A stretch of DNA of 64,000 nucleotides from Breznakiella homolactica (GCF_016616095.2 NZ_CP067089.2:1178001-1242000); one strand, 5' to 3'. Counted from the first letter of the stretch, positions 43,230-52,936 are shown. Numbers and translations: made by a program. Notes: generated by a model from the letters alone, not told the origin.

Positions 43230-44717
43230 CTACTTATCTATCCAGTTCCGGCTTCGGCCAACGGCTTTGTGCCATTCGTGAACCAGATGGTCCCTCCGGG
43301 GGGCATCCATTTCCGGCAGGAACAGCTTGTCGCATTTCCACATGGCCTTTACTTCATCAAGATTCTTCCACACCCCCGCGGCGATACCCGCCAGATACGC
43401 GGCCCCCAGAGCGGTGGTTTCCCGAACCACCGGCCGGCGGATGGAGGCATTAATCATATCCGCCTGGAACTGCATCAGGAACGCGTCCCTGCTGGCCCCG
43501 CCGTCTACTTTTAATTCATCCATAGTAAAACCGGTATCCTTTTCCATGGCCCGTACCAGATCAAGGGTCTGGTAGGCAATGGATTCCTGGGCGGCCCGGA
43601 TAATATGGGCTCGTTTCGTGCCCCGGGTAATGCCGATAATGCAGCCCCGGGCGTACATATCCCAGTAGGGCGCGCCCAGCCCGGTAAATGCGGGAACCAG
43701 ATATACCCCGCCGTTGTCGTCAACCTTTCCCGCAAAGTATTCGGCTTCGCTGCTGTCGGTGATGAACCGCAGTTCATCCCGGAGCCATTGGATAACCGCG
43801 CCGCCGACGAAAACGCTTCCTTCCAGGGCGTATTGGATAGTATCGGTGAGTCCCGCGGCGATGGTGGTTACCAGCCCGTTTTTGCTTTCGTAGGCTTCGT
43901 TCCCGGTGTTCATGAGAAGGAAACAGCCCGTACCGTAGGTGTTTTTCGCCTCGCCCTTTTCGAAGCAGCACTGCCCGAAGAGCGCCGCCTGCTGGTCCCC
44001 GGCGGCCCCGGCAATGGGGATCTCCGTTCCCTGGATATTGGCGTTGCCGTAGACCATGCTTGAGGGTTTTACCTCGGGAAGCATGGCCCTTGGTATATCG
44101 AGAACATCGAGCATGGTCTCGTCCCAGTCAAGTTTATGGATATCGTAAATCATGGTCCGGCTGGCATTGGTATAGTCGGTTACGTGGACCTGGCCGCCGG
44201 TGAGTTTCCAGATGAGCCAGCTGTCCACGGTACCGAAGAGCACCTCCCCGCGGCGGGCCTTTTCCCGGACCCCCTGAACATTGTCCAGAATCCACTTGAT
44301 TTTGGTTCCGGAAAAGTACGCATCGGGAACGAGGCCGGTGGTTTTCCGTATATGATCCCCAAGACCCTGTTTTACCAGGTCATCCACAATGCCCGCGGTC
44401 CGGCGGCACTGCCATACGATGGCATTGTATACTGGCCGGCCGGTTTCCTTGTCCCAGAGGATGGTGGTTTCACGCTGGTTGGTTATGCCGATGGCGGTAA
44501 TATCCTGCACCCTGATATCGCTTTGGGCGATAAGCTCCATCATGACCGCGTACTGGGATGAGTAAATTTCCATGGGATCGTGCTCAACCCAGCCTTCCTT
44601 GGGGTAAATCTGGGCGAACTCCTTTTGGGCGGTGCCGATGATATTCTGTTCCTGGTCAAAAAGAATAGCCCGGGAACTGGTGGTTCCCTGGTCCAGCGCT
44701 AAAACATACTTACCCAT
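43230..44717 (-). CDS. glpK: Glycerol kinase
   Basis: 495 residues of the FGGY kinase family, phosphorylating glycerol to glycerol 3-phosphate with ATP. Seen are the N-terminal phosphate loop [20 protein letters not shown], the glycerol-binding [40 protein letters not shown], and [20 protein letters not shown], plus [20 protein letters not shown]. It is the last gene of the operon behind the glp leader terminator. No glycerol facilitator gene (glpF) is in the window. Confidence 0.97.
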   Translation of the reverse strand: MGKYVLALDQGTTSSRAILFDQEQNIIGTAQKEFAQIYPKEGWVEHDPMEIYSSQYAVMMELIAQSDIRVQDITAIGITNQRETTILWDKETGRPVYNAIVWQCRRTAGIVDDLVKQGLGDHIRKTTGLVPDAYFSGTKIKWILDNVQGVREKARRGEVLFGTVDSWLIWKLTGGQVHVTDYTNASRTMIYDIHKLDWDETMLDVLDIPRAMLPEVKPSSMVYGNANIQGTEIPIAGAAGDQQAALFGQCCFEKGEAKNTYGTGCFLLMNTGNEAYESKNGLVTTIAAGLTDTIQYALEGSVFVGGAVIQWLRDELRFITDSSEAEYFAGKVDDNGGVYLVPAFTGLGAPYWDMYARGCIIGITRGTKRAHIIRAAQESIAYQTLDLVRAMEKDTGFTMDELKVDGGASRDAFLMQFQADMINASIRRPVVRETTALGAAYLAGIAAGVWKNLDEVKAMWKCDKLFLPEMDAPRRDHLVHEWHKAVGRSRNWIDK

Positions 44718-44753
44718 TGAAATCGCCTCCTAAATCTATCCTGGGTCCGGACC

Positions 44754-45098
44754 TCACAGGTCCCGCACGGCTATAAAGGAAATCCCCGTTCCGCAGACAT
44801 CTTCTATTATAGCCTGCCCGCGGCGAATCGGCGAGTAAAGATGAACCGAATCAAGCAATTTTACCGCGTCCATGACGAGATTTTTCGGCAGGGCGCCGTT
44901 TGTTTTTACCGGACACCGGCGGATCCGGGCACCGTTAATCCGTACGGTGGAGGTCACAATTCTGACCGGATTGGAGAGTTCATTTTTTCCGTAGGTTTCA
45001 CCCCGGCTGCACCCATGGCCGCTCACCGAGTACCCATGGTCTTCGACTACCCGCAGATGGCAGCCCCTGGGACATACAATACAAATAAGTTCGGTCAT
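44754..45098 (-). CDS. DUF1667 small cysteine-motif protein
   Basis: 114 residues: LICIVCPRGCHLRVVEDHGY, VSGHGCSRGETYGKNELSNP, RIRRCPVKTNGALPK. The CPxGC motif and further Cys residues suggest metal or Fe-S binding. In many anaerobes DUF1667 stands with a GlpA-like dehydrogenase and an NAD(P)-type FAD protein, exactly as here, so it is probably the third part of a glycerol-3-phosphate oxidation complex. It overlaps the upstream gene by 4 bases. Confidence 0.88.
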   Translation of the reverse strand: MTELICIVCPRGCHLRVVEDHGYSVSGHGCSRGETYGKNELSNPVRIVTSTVRINGARIRRCPVKTNGALPKNLVMDAVKLLDSVHLYSPIRRGQAIIEDVCGTGISFIAVRDL

Positions 45099-46354
45099 AC
45101 CGCTTCCTCCTCGGCTTCAATGGTTATGCAATCGGATACACCGCGGAGAAGAGTCTTGGGTATGGTGATGTGTTCCATTTCTCCGGGGACCATGTGTTCC
45201 CGTTTGAACCGGGCGATCTGCTCTCCGCCGGCGGAAACCCTGACGGAACTTCTGCCGTAGCGGCGCTGTACCCGGAAGAAAACCTCAAGACCGTTCTCGA
45301 GATTGTCCTTCCGTATGAGCTGCGGGACGGTATAGCCCACTCCCGGGCCGCCGCTGACGGCCACTGCGTCTGCCGGGACAGATCCGCCCCGCAGCACATG
45401 CCGTGCCGCGGCCGCTCCCGCCCGTTCGCTCTCGGCGGTAACGAAGTCCACCAGGTCATGGACGTGGACAACGTTTCCGCAGGCGAAAATACCCGGGACT
45501 GAGGTTTCCATATTTTCGTACACCGCGGCGCCGCTGGTCTTCGGATCAATGGCGATACCCGTTTTGCGGCTCAGTTCGTTTTCGGGAATAAGCCCTACCG
45601 AAAGCAGCACCGTATCGCAGTCAAAGTACATTTCCGTTCCGGGAACAGGCAGGCGGTTTTCGTCCACCTTGGACACGGTTACCCCTTCCACCCGTAAACT
45701 TCCCTTTATTTCGGTAATGGTATGGGACAGGTACAGGGGAATACCGTAATCCTCCAGGCATTGCACGATATTCCGGGTGAGCCCCCCGGAATAGGGCATC
45801 ACTTCAACGCAGGCCAGGACCTCGGCGCCTTCCAGCACCATCCGGCGGGCCATGATAAGGCCGATATCGCCGCTCCCCAGGATGACGATACGCCGGCCCA
45901 CCATATAGCCTTCCATGTTTACGTAGCGCTGGGCGGTTCCGGCGGTAAAAACCCCCGCGGGCCGCGCGCCGGGGATGCCGATGGCTCCCCGGGTACGTTC
46001 ACGGCAGCCCATGGCCAGGATAATGCTTTGGGCTTTGAGTATCTGGTATCCCTGGGTTTTGTTGACAAGGTGCACATCTTTCTCCGGGGAAATTTCCAGC
46101 ACAAAGGTATCCAGCATAATTTCAATGGAAGTTTCCTTCAGCATATCCACAAAGCGTCCGGCGTATTCCGGGCCGCTGAGTTCTTCCTTAAAATAATGGA
46201 GACCGAATCCGTTATGGATGCATTGGTTGAGAATACCCCCGAGATCTTTGTCCCGTTCGGCGATGAGAATCTTCCTGAGTCCCTGCCGGTGGGCTTCCAG
46301 TGCGGCGGCAAGGCCGGCAGGGCCGCCGCCGATCACGATAAGTTCATACTGCAT
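45095..46354 (-). CDS. FAD/NAD(P)-dependent oxidoreductase of the glycerol operon
   Basis: 419 residues of the pyridine nucleotide-disulphide oxidoreductase fold: FAD site LIVIGGGPAGLAAALEAHRQ, NAD site RRIVILGSGDIGLIMARRMV, and the C-terminal FAD site GIFACGNVVHVHDLVDFVTA. A lone Cys in GGILNQCIHNGFG is kept in this family. It probably carries electrons from the GlpA-like subunit to NAD or another acceptor. It overlaps both neighbours (11 and 4 bases). Confidence 0.9.
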   Translation of the reverse strand: MQYELIVIGGGPAGLAAALEAHRQGLRKILIAERDKDLGGILNQCIHNGFGLHYFKEELSGPEYAGRFVDMLKETSIEIMLDTFVLEISPEKDVHLVNKTQGYQILKAQSIILAMGCRERTRGAIGIPGARPAGVFTAGTAQRYVNMEGYMVGRRIVILGSGDIGLIMARRMVLEGAEVLACVEVMPYSGGLTRNIVQCLEDYGIPLYLSHTITEIKGSLRVEGVTVSKVDENRLPVPGTEMYFDCDTVLLSVGLIPENELSRKTGIAIDPKTSGAAVYENMETSVPGIFACGNVVHVHDLVDFVTAESERAGAAAARHVLRGGSVPADAVAVSGGPGVGYTVPQLIRKDNLENGLEVFFRVQRRYGRSSVRVSAGGEQIARFKREHMVPGEMEHITIPKTLLRGVSDCITIEAEEEAV

Positions 46355-47807
46355 GGAGGACCTCCTGGAGGACGGGACTGTCTTTCGTTTCCCCGGTGAG
46401 TATTACCGAACCTTCCCGGTCCTGGAGTATTTCCGTGGGATCCATACGGTGGTGCTCCGCAAGCAGCTGAAGCACCCGGGGACTGCAGAACCCGCCCTGG
46501 CACCGGCCCATGCCGGGATTGCACCGGCGTTTTACCCCGTCCAGGGTTACGGGAGGGATCGGGGAATTCAGGGCGTCGATGATTTCGCCCTCAGTTACGG
46601 TTTCGCAGCGGCAGACAACCTGGCCGTAGGCAGGGTTTTTCCGGACAAGTTCCGTCTTTTCCCGGGGGTCCAGTTCTGCGAACCGCAGCCGCCGGCGTGC
46701 GGCGATGAAGGACTCTTTTTCCGTGAGGGTGAGCCCCGCGGCCCGGAGTATTTCCAGGGCGTACCGGGCAATAGCCGGGGCAGCTGAAAGGCCCGGGGAT
46801 TTGATTCCCGCGATATCGATAAATCCCGGCGCGTCCGGCGCTTCAGCTATGATAAAATCGGGTTTGTCCGCCACCGCCCTGATCCCGGAGAAGTTCCGGA
46901 TATTCGCCCTGAGGTTGAGATCCGGAACGGAAATCCGGGCTTTTGACGCGACCTCGGCGAGGCCGTCGCCGGTAACCGCAACATCATCGCGGCCTCTGGG
47001 TGTTTCGTTGTTGGGCCCCACAATCAGGTTGCCGTGCACCGTGGGAGACACCAGGGTCCCCTTTCCCTTGAGCGACGGGCACTGGAAGATTACGTGGCTG
47101 ACGCACTGGCCTTCGCTTTTGTCCAGAAGGTAGTATTCGCCGCGGTCCGGGGTTATGGTGAAGTCAGGGGCCGCGGCCATGTTGTGGATTACGTCCGCGT
47201 TTATTCCTGCGGCATTTACCACGTACCGGGCGCAATAGGTCCCGCTCCTGGTCAGTACCTGCCATGAGTCCGCCGAACGGGTTATGCCGAGAACTTCGCT
47301 TGAAAGGAAAAGCTTCGTGCCGTTCCGGACGGCGGTCTCCGCCAGAGCCAGGGCGTATTCCCAGGGGCTGACAATCATGGCTGATTTTGCCAGGAGCGCT
47401 CCGGCGGCGGATTTACTGAGATTCGGCTCCAGGCGGCGGAGCTCTTCGGGGCCGAGAAGTTCCAGACCGGGAACTCCGTTGCTGATCCCCCGGCCGTACA
47501 GTTCCTCGAGCACCGCGGTCTCTTCGGGAGAAAAGGCCACCACCAGGGAGCCGCATCTGCGGTGGGGTATGTCGAGCTGTTCAAAAAGCTGCCCCGCGAG
47601 TTCGGTGCCTTCAGCATTCAGTTTTGCCATCAGGGTCCCCGGCTCGGGGTCATATCCCGCGTGGATAATCGCGCTGTTGGCCTTGGTGGCCCCGCAGGCC
47701 ACGTCGTTTTCCTTTTCCAGCACCGCAACGGACAGCCGGTACTTCGACAGTTCATACGCCGCGGCGGCGCCCGCAATACCGCACCCGATGACAATAACAT
47801 CAAACAT
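46344..47807 (-). CDS. GlpA-like glycerol-3-phosphate dehydrogenase (FAD)
   Basis: 487 residues from the ATG at 47807 (GGGAGG 4 bases upstream). The longer frame reaches into the leader terminator and is rejected. The DAO-type FAD site is FDVIVIGCGIAGAAAAYELS, with GATKANSAIIHAGYDPEPG. The C-terminal part is a BFD-like [2Fe-2S] domain with Cys residues in VVCRCETVTEGEI and KRRCNPGMGRCQGGFCSP. It oxidises glycerol 3-phosphate to dihydroxyacetone phosphate. A general amino-acid or hydroxy-acid dehydrogenase is the alternative, but the operon argues for glycerol. Confidence 0.88.
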   Translation of the reverse strand: MFDVIVIGCGIAGAAAAYELSKYRLSVAVLEKENDVACGATKANSAIIHAGYDPEPGTLMAKLNAEGTELAGQLFEQLDIPHRRCGSLVVAFSPEETAVLEELYGRGISNGVPGLELLGPEELRRLEPNLSKSAAGALLAKSAMIVSPWEYALALAETAVRNGTKLFLSSEVLGITRSADSWQVLTRSGTYCARYVVNAAGINADVIHNMAAAPDFTITPDRGEYYLLDKSEGQCVSHVIFQCPSLKGKGTLVSPTVHGNLIVGPNNETPRGRDDVAVTGDGLAEVASKARISVPDLNLRANIRNFSGIRAVADKPDFIIAEAPDAPGFIDIAGIKSPGLSAAPAIARYALEILRAAGLTLTEKESFIAARRRLRFAELDPREKTELVRKNPAYGQVVCRCETVTEGEIIDALNSPIPPVTLDGVKRRCNPGMGRCQGGFCSPRVLQLLAEHHRMDPTEILQDREGSVILTGETKDSPVLQEVLHAV

Positions 47808-47834
47808 ACAGCCTCCCAAAGCAGCGAAAAGAGC

Positions 47835-47884
47835 AAAAAAAAGAGTACGGCAAAATACCCCCGAAGGGCTATTTCGCTGTACTC
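47835..47884 (-). terminator. Leader terminator of the glycerol operon (target of GlpP antitermination)
   Basis: On the minus strand GAGTACAGCGAAATAGCCC, loop TTCG, GGGGTATTTTGCCGTACTC, then eight T. It lies between the operon promoter and the first gene, 28 bp before the glpA-like start codon, the position of the glp leader terminators of Bacillus subtilis. GlpP with glycerol 3-phosphate should allow read-through. Confidence 0.88.
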
Positions 47885-47937
47885 TCAAATCTCTTCAGCA
47901 AATAGACTTCTATGACAGAATTAAAATTTTATAGCTG

Positions 47938-47966
47938 ATCATACCACCGTTTTGCGGTTTCCGCAA
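47938..47966 (-). promoter_or_regulatory. Promoter of the glycerol operon leader
   Basis: Minus strand TTGCGG (47966-47961), 17-bp spacer, TATGAT (47943-47938). It gives an untranslated leader of about 120 nt that includes the terminator. It overlaps the region just before the glpP stop codon by a few bases only. Confidence 0.7.
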
Positions 47967-47973
47967 GAGGTTT

Positions 47974-48555
47974 TTATGTACCGGAGAGTGCCTTCATAAT
48001 ATCCGTGTTTGATGAAGAAACCGATACGGCTCCGGCGCTGATGGCGCTCCGGGCGTCTTCCGCGTCGAAGATAAGCCCGCCGGCGATTATGGGCTGTTTT
48101 GAAATATCCGCGATTCTCCGGATAACCTTGGGCATCGCGCCGGGAAGAATCTCCACGGCGTCGGCGTGTTCCAGGGGAAACTGTTTTTCAATATTAATCA
48201 GAGCCATGGAATCGAGAACAAAAAACCGCTGTATGGTTAAAAGCCCCTTGGCCTTGGCCCTGCGGATCAGATTCGCTTTTGTGGAAAGGATTCCGTCGGC
48301 CTTGGTGTTTTTAACCATAAAATCCACCGCCACATCCCTGGCCGCGAGGCCGTCGATAAGATCCATGTGCACAAAGGCGTGTTTCCCGGAATCCTTTATT
48401 TTCGATACGATTCCGGGGATACTTAAAACATCCCCGAAAAGTACAAAGACAATCTCACCGTCCCTTTTAAGGCACTTTTCCAGGCCGTCGGTGGTTTTTA
48501 CCGCTGAGATAACCGGTGTCCTGCGCAGAATTCCGTAAAAAGCTGAAGTTTCCAT
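47974..48555 (-). CDS. glpP: Glycerol-3-phosphate-responsive antiterminator GlpP
   Basis: 193 residues from the ATG at 48555 (METSAFYGILRRTPVISAVK). The GlpP barrel is clear: IVFVLFGDVLSIPGIVSKIK, AFVHMDLIDGLAARDVAVDF, GILSTKANLIRRAKAKGLLT, IQRFFVLDSMALINIEKQFP, VEILPGAMPKVIRRIADISK and PIIAGGLIFDAEDARSAISA. GlpP binds the leader RNA when glycerol 3-phosphate is present and prevents termination. Its gene lies directly upstream of the controlled operon with its leader terminator, so the circuit is complete in the window. A weak TTGACA-17-TACACC promoter lies at 48598-48626. Confidence 0.93.
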   Translation of the reverse strand: METSAFYGILRRTPVISAVKTTDGLEKCLKRDGEIVFVLFGDVLSIPGIVSKIKDSGKHAFVHMDLIDGLAARDVAVDFMVKNTKADGILSTKANLIRRAKAKGLLTIQRFFVLDSMALINIEKQFPLEHADAVEILPGAMPKVIRRIADISKQPIIAGGLIFDAEDARSAISAGAVSVSSSNTDIMKALSGT

Positions 48556-48726
48556 AGCAGCTGATTTGCTCCCTAACAAAGTATTACCTGTGGCTAAGGT
48601 GTACGGCAAACCGCGGGCAATGTCAATGATTACCGTAAAAATCGCCGGTCAATCAAATATATTGCTTTATTTTATGTTCTGGATTATTCTGTTATTCTAT
48701 ATATATACAAAAGATGGGGAAAAAAT

Positions 48727-48852
48727 ATGCCGGTTGTCTCCCCTGTTTCTGTTTTTACCCAACTAGTACGTATCACCCATCAATTCTCAGTACGGATATG
48801 GCCGGCCGGCGGCGGTATTCAGGAAAATGACGTAAAAGGGAACCGAGAATGA
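48727..48852 (+). CDS. Possible 41-aa leader peptide coupled to the cyclase gene
   Basis: The ORF begins MPVVSPVSVFTQLVRITHQF and ends GNRE, with GGGG 7 bases before its ATG. Its TGA overlaps the cyclase ATG (ATGA), so translation of the two could be coupled. The composition is not distinctive and coding is not proven. The upstream 48610-48720 is AT-rich with a TATATATA stretch that may hold a promoter; nothing else was seen there. Confidence 0.3.
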   Translation: MPVVSPVSVFTQLVRITHQFSVRIWPAGGGIQENDVKGNRE

Positions 48853-50729
48853 GGAAAACAGAAAAGGACACGGCCCGGCGGGTGCGCTACCCTATCGGCG
48901 CGAAACTGGTTGTCATCATTTCCATTTTAACCCTTGTGTCGCTGGGGGCAATTACCGCCCTTGTATCATGGATGGTAACCCAGGACATACGGGTAACGGC
49001 GGAGGAAAACAACTTTGCCGTCAACAAACGGTCAGCCGCGGAAGCGGAATCTATTTTCTACAACGCCCGGTCGAACGCGCTGGTTCTGCTGAACACAATT
49101 TACGGCGCCGGTTCCTCCGAAACCCTGGCCCGGAACGCGGTGGCGTATTTCTTTGACGAACACCGGAGTACCGCCGCGGTGCTGGCCTTCGGACTCCAGG
49201 GCGCGGTGCTGACCAACGAACGCTTCTTCCGGGAAAACGGGCTCGATCCCACCGCCATCGATACTTTTACCGCCGCCCAGCGGGAAACTATTGAACGGGC
49301 TTCGGCGGGCGAAGTACTTATCCGCAACGCCGGCCCTGATTTTGGCATTCCCCTGCTGTGCCTGTTTTTTCCCAGAACCGGCGCCGGACAGCGGGGCGCG
49401 GGGGCGGTATTGTTTTCCTCCGAAAGCCTCGCCGAAACCTTCGGAACCGGGGCCAACGCCAGCTACATGGTCAATGACCGGGCGGACATCCTGAGTTCCC
49501 CCAACGCGGAGCTGGCGGCGGCAGGGGTGAACATGGGGAACCGGAACTTTGTCCGCGCCATGCGGGAAAGTTCTTCGGCGAGCCAGCAAACCCTCTATAC
49601 CGATGAGGATGGGGTTCGCCTGTTTGGGGCCTTTACCAAACTGCCCGTAGGAAACGCTGCGGTTATCACCAACATTGAATACGACAAAGTCTTTGAGGGC
49701 ATTGCCGCCACAACCCGGCGGAATATTTACCTGACCCTGGCGGTGCTCTTCGGGGCGGCCATTTTTATATGGCTTTTCAGCAAAACCATTTCCCGCCCCA
49801 TGCGGACCCTGACCGCCGCGGCGGAGCATATCGAGTCGGGACAGTTTGAAGTTGATATTGAACCGAGGAGCCATGACGAAATCGGCGCTTTGACGGAAAG
49901 TTTCAAAAAAATGAGTACCGCGCTGGGGATCTTCGGCCGCTTTACCAACCGGGAAATCGCGGTGCGGGCCATGCGGGGCGAAATCAAACCCGGCGGCCTT
50001 CCCCGCCACGGGACGATTTTCTTTTCCGATATCCGGGGCTTTACTGAAAAAAGCGAGAATTTCACCAAGGAATACGGCGACGGGGCATCCGAAAGAATTG
50101 TCCACTGGCTTAATGATTATCTTACCCGCATGGTGGACTGTGTCGAAAAGACCGGCGGCGTGGTTGACAAGTTTATCGGTGACGCGGTCATGGCCCACTG
50201 GGGCACGGCCTACAGCGCGGGCAGCCCGGAGAAGGACGCCCTAAACTGTGTAAAGGCGGCGCTTTTGATGCGGGCGGCCCTGGTTGACATGAACAGAAAC
50301 CGGAAACCCGGGGATATCGGAAACCCGCCCATACGGATAGGCTGCGGAATAAATACCGGGGTTGTAACCGCGGGGCAGATCGGCAGCGAAAAGCGCATGG
50401 AATACACGGTTATCGGTGATCCGGTAAATCTGGCGAGCCGGACCGAAGCCCTTAACAAACCCCTGGGGACGGATATTCTCATTACCGAGAATACCTTTGA
50501 CCTCATCGGCAAATACCTTATTACCGAGGAGATGCCTCCGGTTACGGTAAAGGGAAAAGCCAAACCGGTCCGGCTCTTCGCGGTGGTGAACATCCGCACC
50601 AAGGCGGGGGAGCCTCAGAAGCATCCTGCGACCCTTGGGGAAGTGCGCAAGCTCCTGGGTATTGAGCCTCCGGATATTTCATCGGCGGATACGGGTTCCG
50701 AAGAAAAAAAATATAAAATAGGGGGCTGA
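48849..50729 (+). CDS. Membrane class III adenylate/guanylate cyclase with periplasmic sensor and HAMP domain
   Basis: 626 residues. Helix 1 (AKLVVIISILTLVSLGAITA) is followed by a periplasmic sensor of about 250 residues. Helix 2 (IYLTLAVLFGAAIFIWLFSK) leads to a HAMP linker (RPMRTLTAAAEHIESGQFEV) and a class III cyclase. Metal-binding Asp residues are in IFFSDIRGFTEKSE and FIGDAVMAHWG. VIGDPVNLASRTEAL has the Asp expected for adenine specificity and the Asn/Arg pair for catalysis. It is therefore probably an adenylate cyclase responding to an outside signal. It is followed 8 bp later by the FecR gene. Confidence 0.92.
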   Translation: MRKTEKDTARRVRYPIGAKLVVIISILTLVSLGAITALVSWMVTQDIRVTAEENNFAVNKRSAAEAESIFYNARSNALVLLNTIYGAGSSETLARNAVAYFFDEHRSTAAVLAFGLQGAVLTNERFFRENGLDPTAIDTFTAAQRETIERASAGEVLIRNAGPDFGIPLLCLFFPRTGAGQRGAGAVLFSSESLAETFGTGANASYMVNDRADILSSPNAELAAAGVNMGNRNFVRAMRESSSASQQTLYTDEDGVRLFGAFTKLPVGNAAVITNIEYDKVFEGIAATTRRNIYLTLAVLFGAAIFIWLFSKTISRPMRTLTAAAEHIESGQFEVDIEPRSHDEIGALTESFKKMSTALGIFGRFTNREIAVRAMRGEIKPGGLPRHGTIFFSDIRGFTEKSENFTKEYGDGASERIVHWLNDYLTRMVDCVEKTGGVVDKFIGDAVMAHWGTAYSAGSPEKDALNCVKAALLMRAALVDMNRNRKPGDIGNPPIRIGCGINTGVVTAGQIGSEKRMEYTVIGDPVNLASRTEALNKPLGTDILITENTFDLIGKYLITEEMPPVTVKGKAKPVRLFAVVNIRTKAGEPQKHPATLGEVRKLLGIEPPDISSADTGSEEKKYKIGG

Positions 50730-50737
50730 ACAAAGTC

Positions 50738-52924
50738 ATGCGCAGCAAGACAGGGGAATCAAAAAGGCCCAGGCCGGAGCAGAAAAACACCTCTCCGCTT
50801 TTACCGAAGATTCTCGGCCCCGCGGATTTTGTTTATATCGGCTTCTGTATCGCCGCCCTTCTCGGGGTTTCCTTTCTTTTTTGGAACGATCTGAACCAGA
50901 CGCTGACCCGGCTGTCCGAACAGCCCGTGGGAATCGTCACGTACAAATACCGCGCCGCCCAGCGGCGTTTTGTAGACCGGGTCCTGTGGGACCGGCCGAA
51001 ACAGGGAAGCCCGGTGTACAACGGCGACTATATCAGAACCGCCGAACTTTCCCAAACCACGGTAACCATGAACGCCGGGGGAATTATCACCCTGGAGGAA
51101 AATACCCTGGTTCAGATTTGGTCTGAAATCGGGAAACTATGGATAGACCTTGCGGGCGGAACCCTTTCCGCTGATGCCCGCTCCGGCGCGCTGAGCATCA
51201 AATCCGGCGGTACGGTGGTTGAGGCCGATTCCGGGAGTATGGTCCAGACAGCGGCTTCCGCGGAAGGCCTGGACGTCATTGTGCTGGAAGGTACCGCGCA
51301 GATACAGGATAAAAATGAACGGATCACCGCGGGGGCCGGTGAGTTTTATTCCTCCAATTCCGGGGATGCTTCCCGCGGAACAGCCCGCGTGGCGGCGCTC
51401 TCTCCCCGGCCGGCGGCAAAATTTCTCAATACCACCGGAGACCCTCTTTCCATAACCTTCCGCTGGAACCGTATCGGCTTCGCGTCCCAAGAAACCGTTA
51501 CACTGGATATCGCGGAAGACCGGAATTTCACCAGAATTGTTGCGGGTATGGAAAGTTCCTCCGATGAAGCCCGGGTGCCGCTGGCCGACGGCATGTATTA
51601 CTGGAGGGCGTACCCTTCTTCGGAAGCGGGCGGGAAAATCAGGCAGGGAGGCGTGAGCGGCAGGTTTGCGGTAATCCATGCCCTGCCGCCCCGGCTCGCG
51701 GAGCCCCAGCCCGGGGCGGTATACCGTTTTGCCGCCAGCAGTCCCGGTATCCGCTTCCTGTGGACCGCCTGTGAAGGGGCGATGGCCTATCTGGTGGAAG
51801 CGGCGGACAATCCCGGCATGGCCGATGCGGTTTTCCGGAGCCAGGTTCAGGCCGTGGGCGGAGAAACGGAGTCGGTGGTGCATTCCGGTCTGGAAGCCGG
51901 AACCTACTACTGGCGCGTGACGCCGGTATACGCCAGGGATTATGAAGGTACGCCAATAGCCTCCGCCGTATCGAATTTCCGCATAGAAAAAACAGCCGCC
52001 CTTTCAGTGCCCGAGACTAGGGCCGGGCAAGGGGCAGTATACCTTGACGGGCGGTCAGAGAAAACCTATTTTACCTGGGAGCAGGAAGATGAAGCGGTTT
52101 CGTATACCTTTCTCCTGTCACAGCAGGAAGATTTAAGCCGGCCGGTCGTCAGGGAAACCGTGCGGGATAATTACTACGCCTTTGATATAAAAGCCGCGGA
52201 TCTTGATTCCGGCCAGTACTATTGGGGGGTTTATCAGACCGACATAGCGGGGAACAGTTCGGTAACTTCGGAGGCCCGTGTACTGGTAGTGCATGCCGGA
52301 GCCCCGCCGGAACGCAGTCCCGCGCCGGCAGCGGCGGTGATTCCAGCAGCGGCGGAGAAACCGGCGGCGGCAGAGCCCGAAGTATTGCCTACGCGGCCGG
52401 CAGCCGTTACGGTACAGCCCGCGGCTCCGCCGGCTGCCGCTGAGAAGCCTCCGGCCAGGCCATCGGCGCCGGTAACGCCGCCCCCCGCGGCGCCCCCTGC
52501 CCCTTCGGAGACGGTTCCGGCAACGGCGGCGCAGCCGGCAGCGAAGCCTCCCGAACCGGTAAAGCTCCCCCGCCCCGGCAGTCTCCGGCCTGCGGCCGGT
52601 TATGTGCTGACCGAGGAAATAATCATCCGGGACAACCGTATGGTTTTCAGCTGGGAACCGGTAAGCGGAGCGGCTTCTTACATCTTCTCGATATCCCAGG
52701 GGGGACAGGAAATTATCCGGCAGACGGTACAGTCAGCCTCATTCACCCTTCCGGGTTTCAGAGGTCTCGATGAAGGCACCGTCACATGGCGGGTGCAGGC
52801 CATTCCCGCGGATCAGAATCGTTTCCTGCCAAGTGATGTATCGGAAAGCCGCTTCACCGTAGAGCTTGACGATGTACAGGCCGCCGAAGGAGTACAGGGC
52901 GGTCTTATGTTCGGAAAGGAATAA
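50738..52924 (+). CDS. FecR-domain protein with fibronectin-like repeats and Pro/Ala-rich linker
   Basis: 728 residues. One membrane helix (FVYIGFCIAALLGVSFLFW, about 33-52) precedes a FecR-like beta domain (GDYIRTAELSQTTVTMNAGG, TLEENTLVQIWSEIGKLWID). Several fibronectin-like modules follow, marked by TFRWNRIGF, RFLWTACEGAMAYLVEAADN, TYYWRVTPVY and YFTWEQEDEAVSYTFLLSQQ. Residues 525-610 are almost only Pro, Ala, Glu and Val, a flexible spacer, then one last module (FSWEPVSGAASYIFSISQGG). It is likely envelope-spanning. From memory, a similar cyclase-FecR-OMP order exists in T. pallidum around TP0483-TP0485; this needs checking. Confidence 0.83.
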   Translation: MRSKTGESKRPRPEQKNTSPLLPKILGPADFVYIGFCIAALLGVSFLFWNDLNQTLTRLSEQPVGIVTYKYRAAQRRFVDRVLWDRPKQGSPVYNGDYIRTAELSQTTVTMNAGGIITLEENTLVQIWSEIGKLWIDLAGGTLSADARSGALSIKSGGTVVEADSGSMVQTAASAEGLDVIVLEGTAQIQDKNERITAGAGEFYSSNSGDASRGTARVAALSPRPAAKFLNTTGDPLSITFRWNRIGFASQETVTLDIAEDRNFTRIVAGMESSSDEARVPLADGMYYWRAYPSSEAGGKIRQGGVSGRFAVIHALPPRLAEPQPGAVYRFAASSPGIRFLWTACEGAMAYLVEAADNPGMADAVFRSQVQAVGGETESVVHSGLEAGTYYWRVTPVYARDYEGTPIASAVSNFRIEKTAALSVPETRAGQGAVYLDGRSEKTYFTWEQEDEAVSYTFLLSQQEDLSRPVVRETVRDNYYAFDIKAADLDSGQYYWGVYQTDIAGNSSVTSEARVLVVHAGAPPERSPAPAAAVIPAAAEKPAAAEPEVLPTRPAAVTVQPAAPPAAAEKPPARPSAPVTPPPAAPPAPSETVPATAAQPAAKPPEPVKLPRPGSLRPAAGYVLTEEIIIRDNRMVFSWEPVSGAASYIFSISQGGQEIIRQTVQSASFTLPGFRGLDEGTVTWRVQAIPADQNRFLPSDVSESRFTVELDDVQAAEGVQGGLMFGKE

Positions 52925-52936
52925 AGGAAAACTAGG

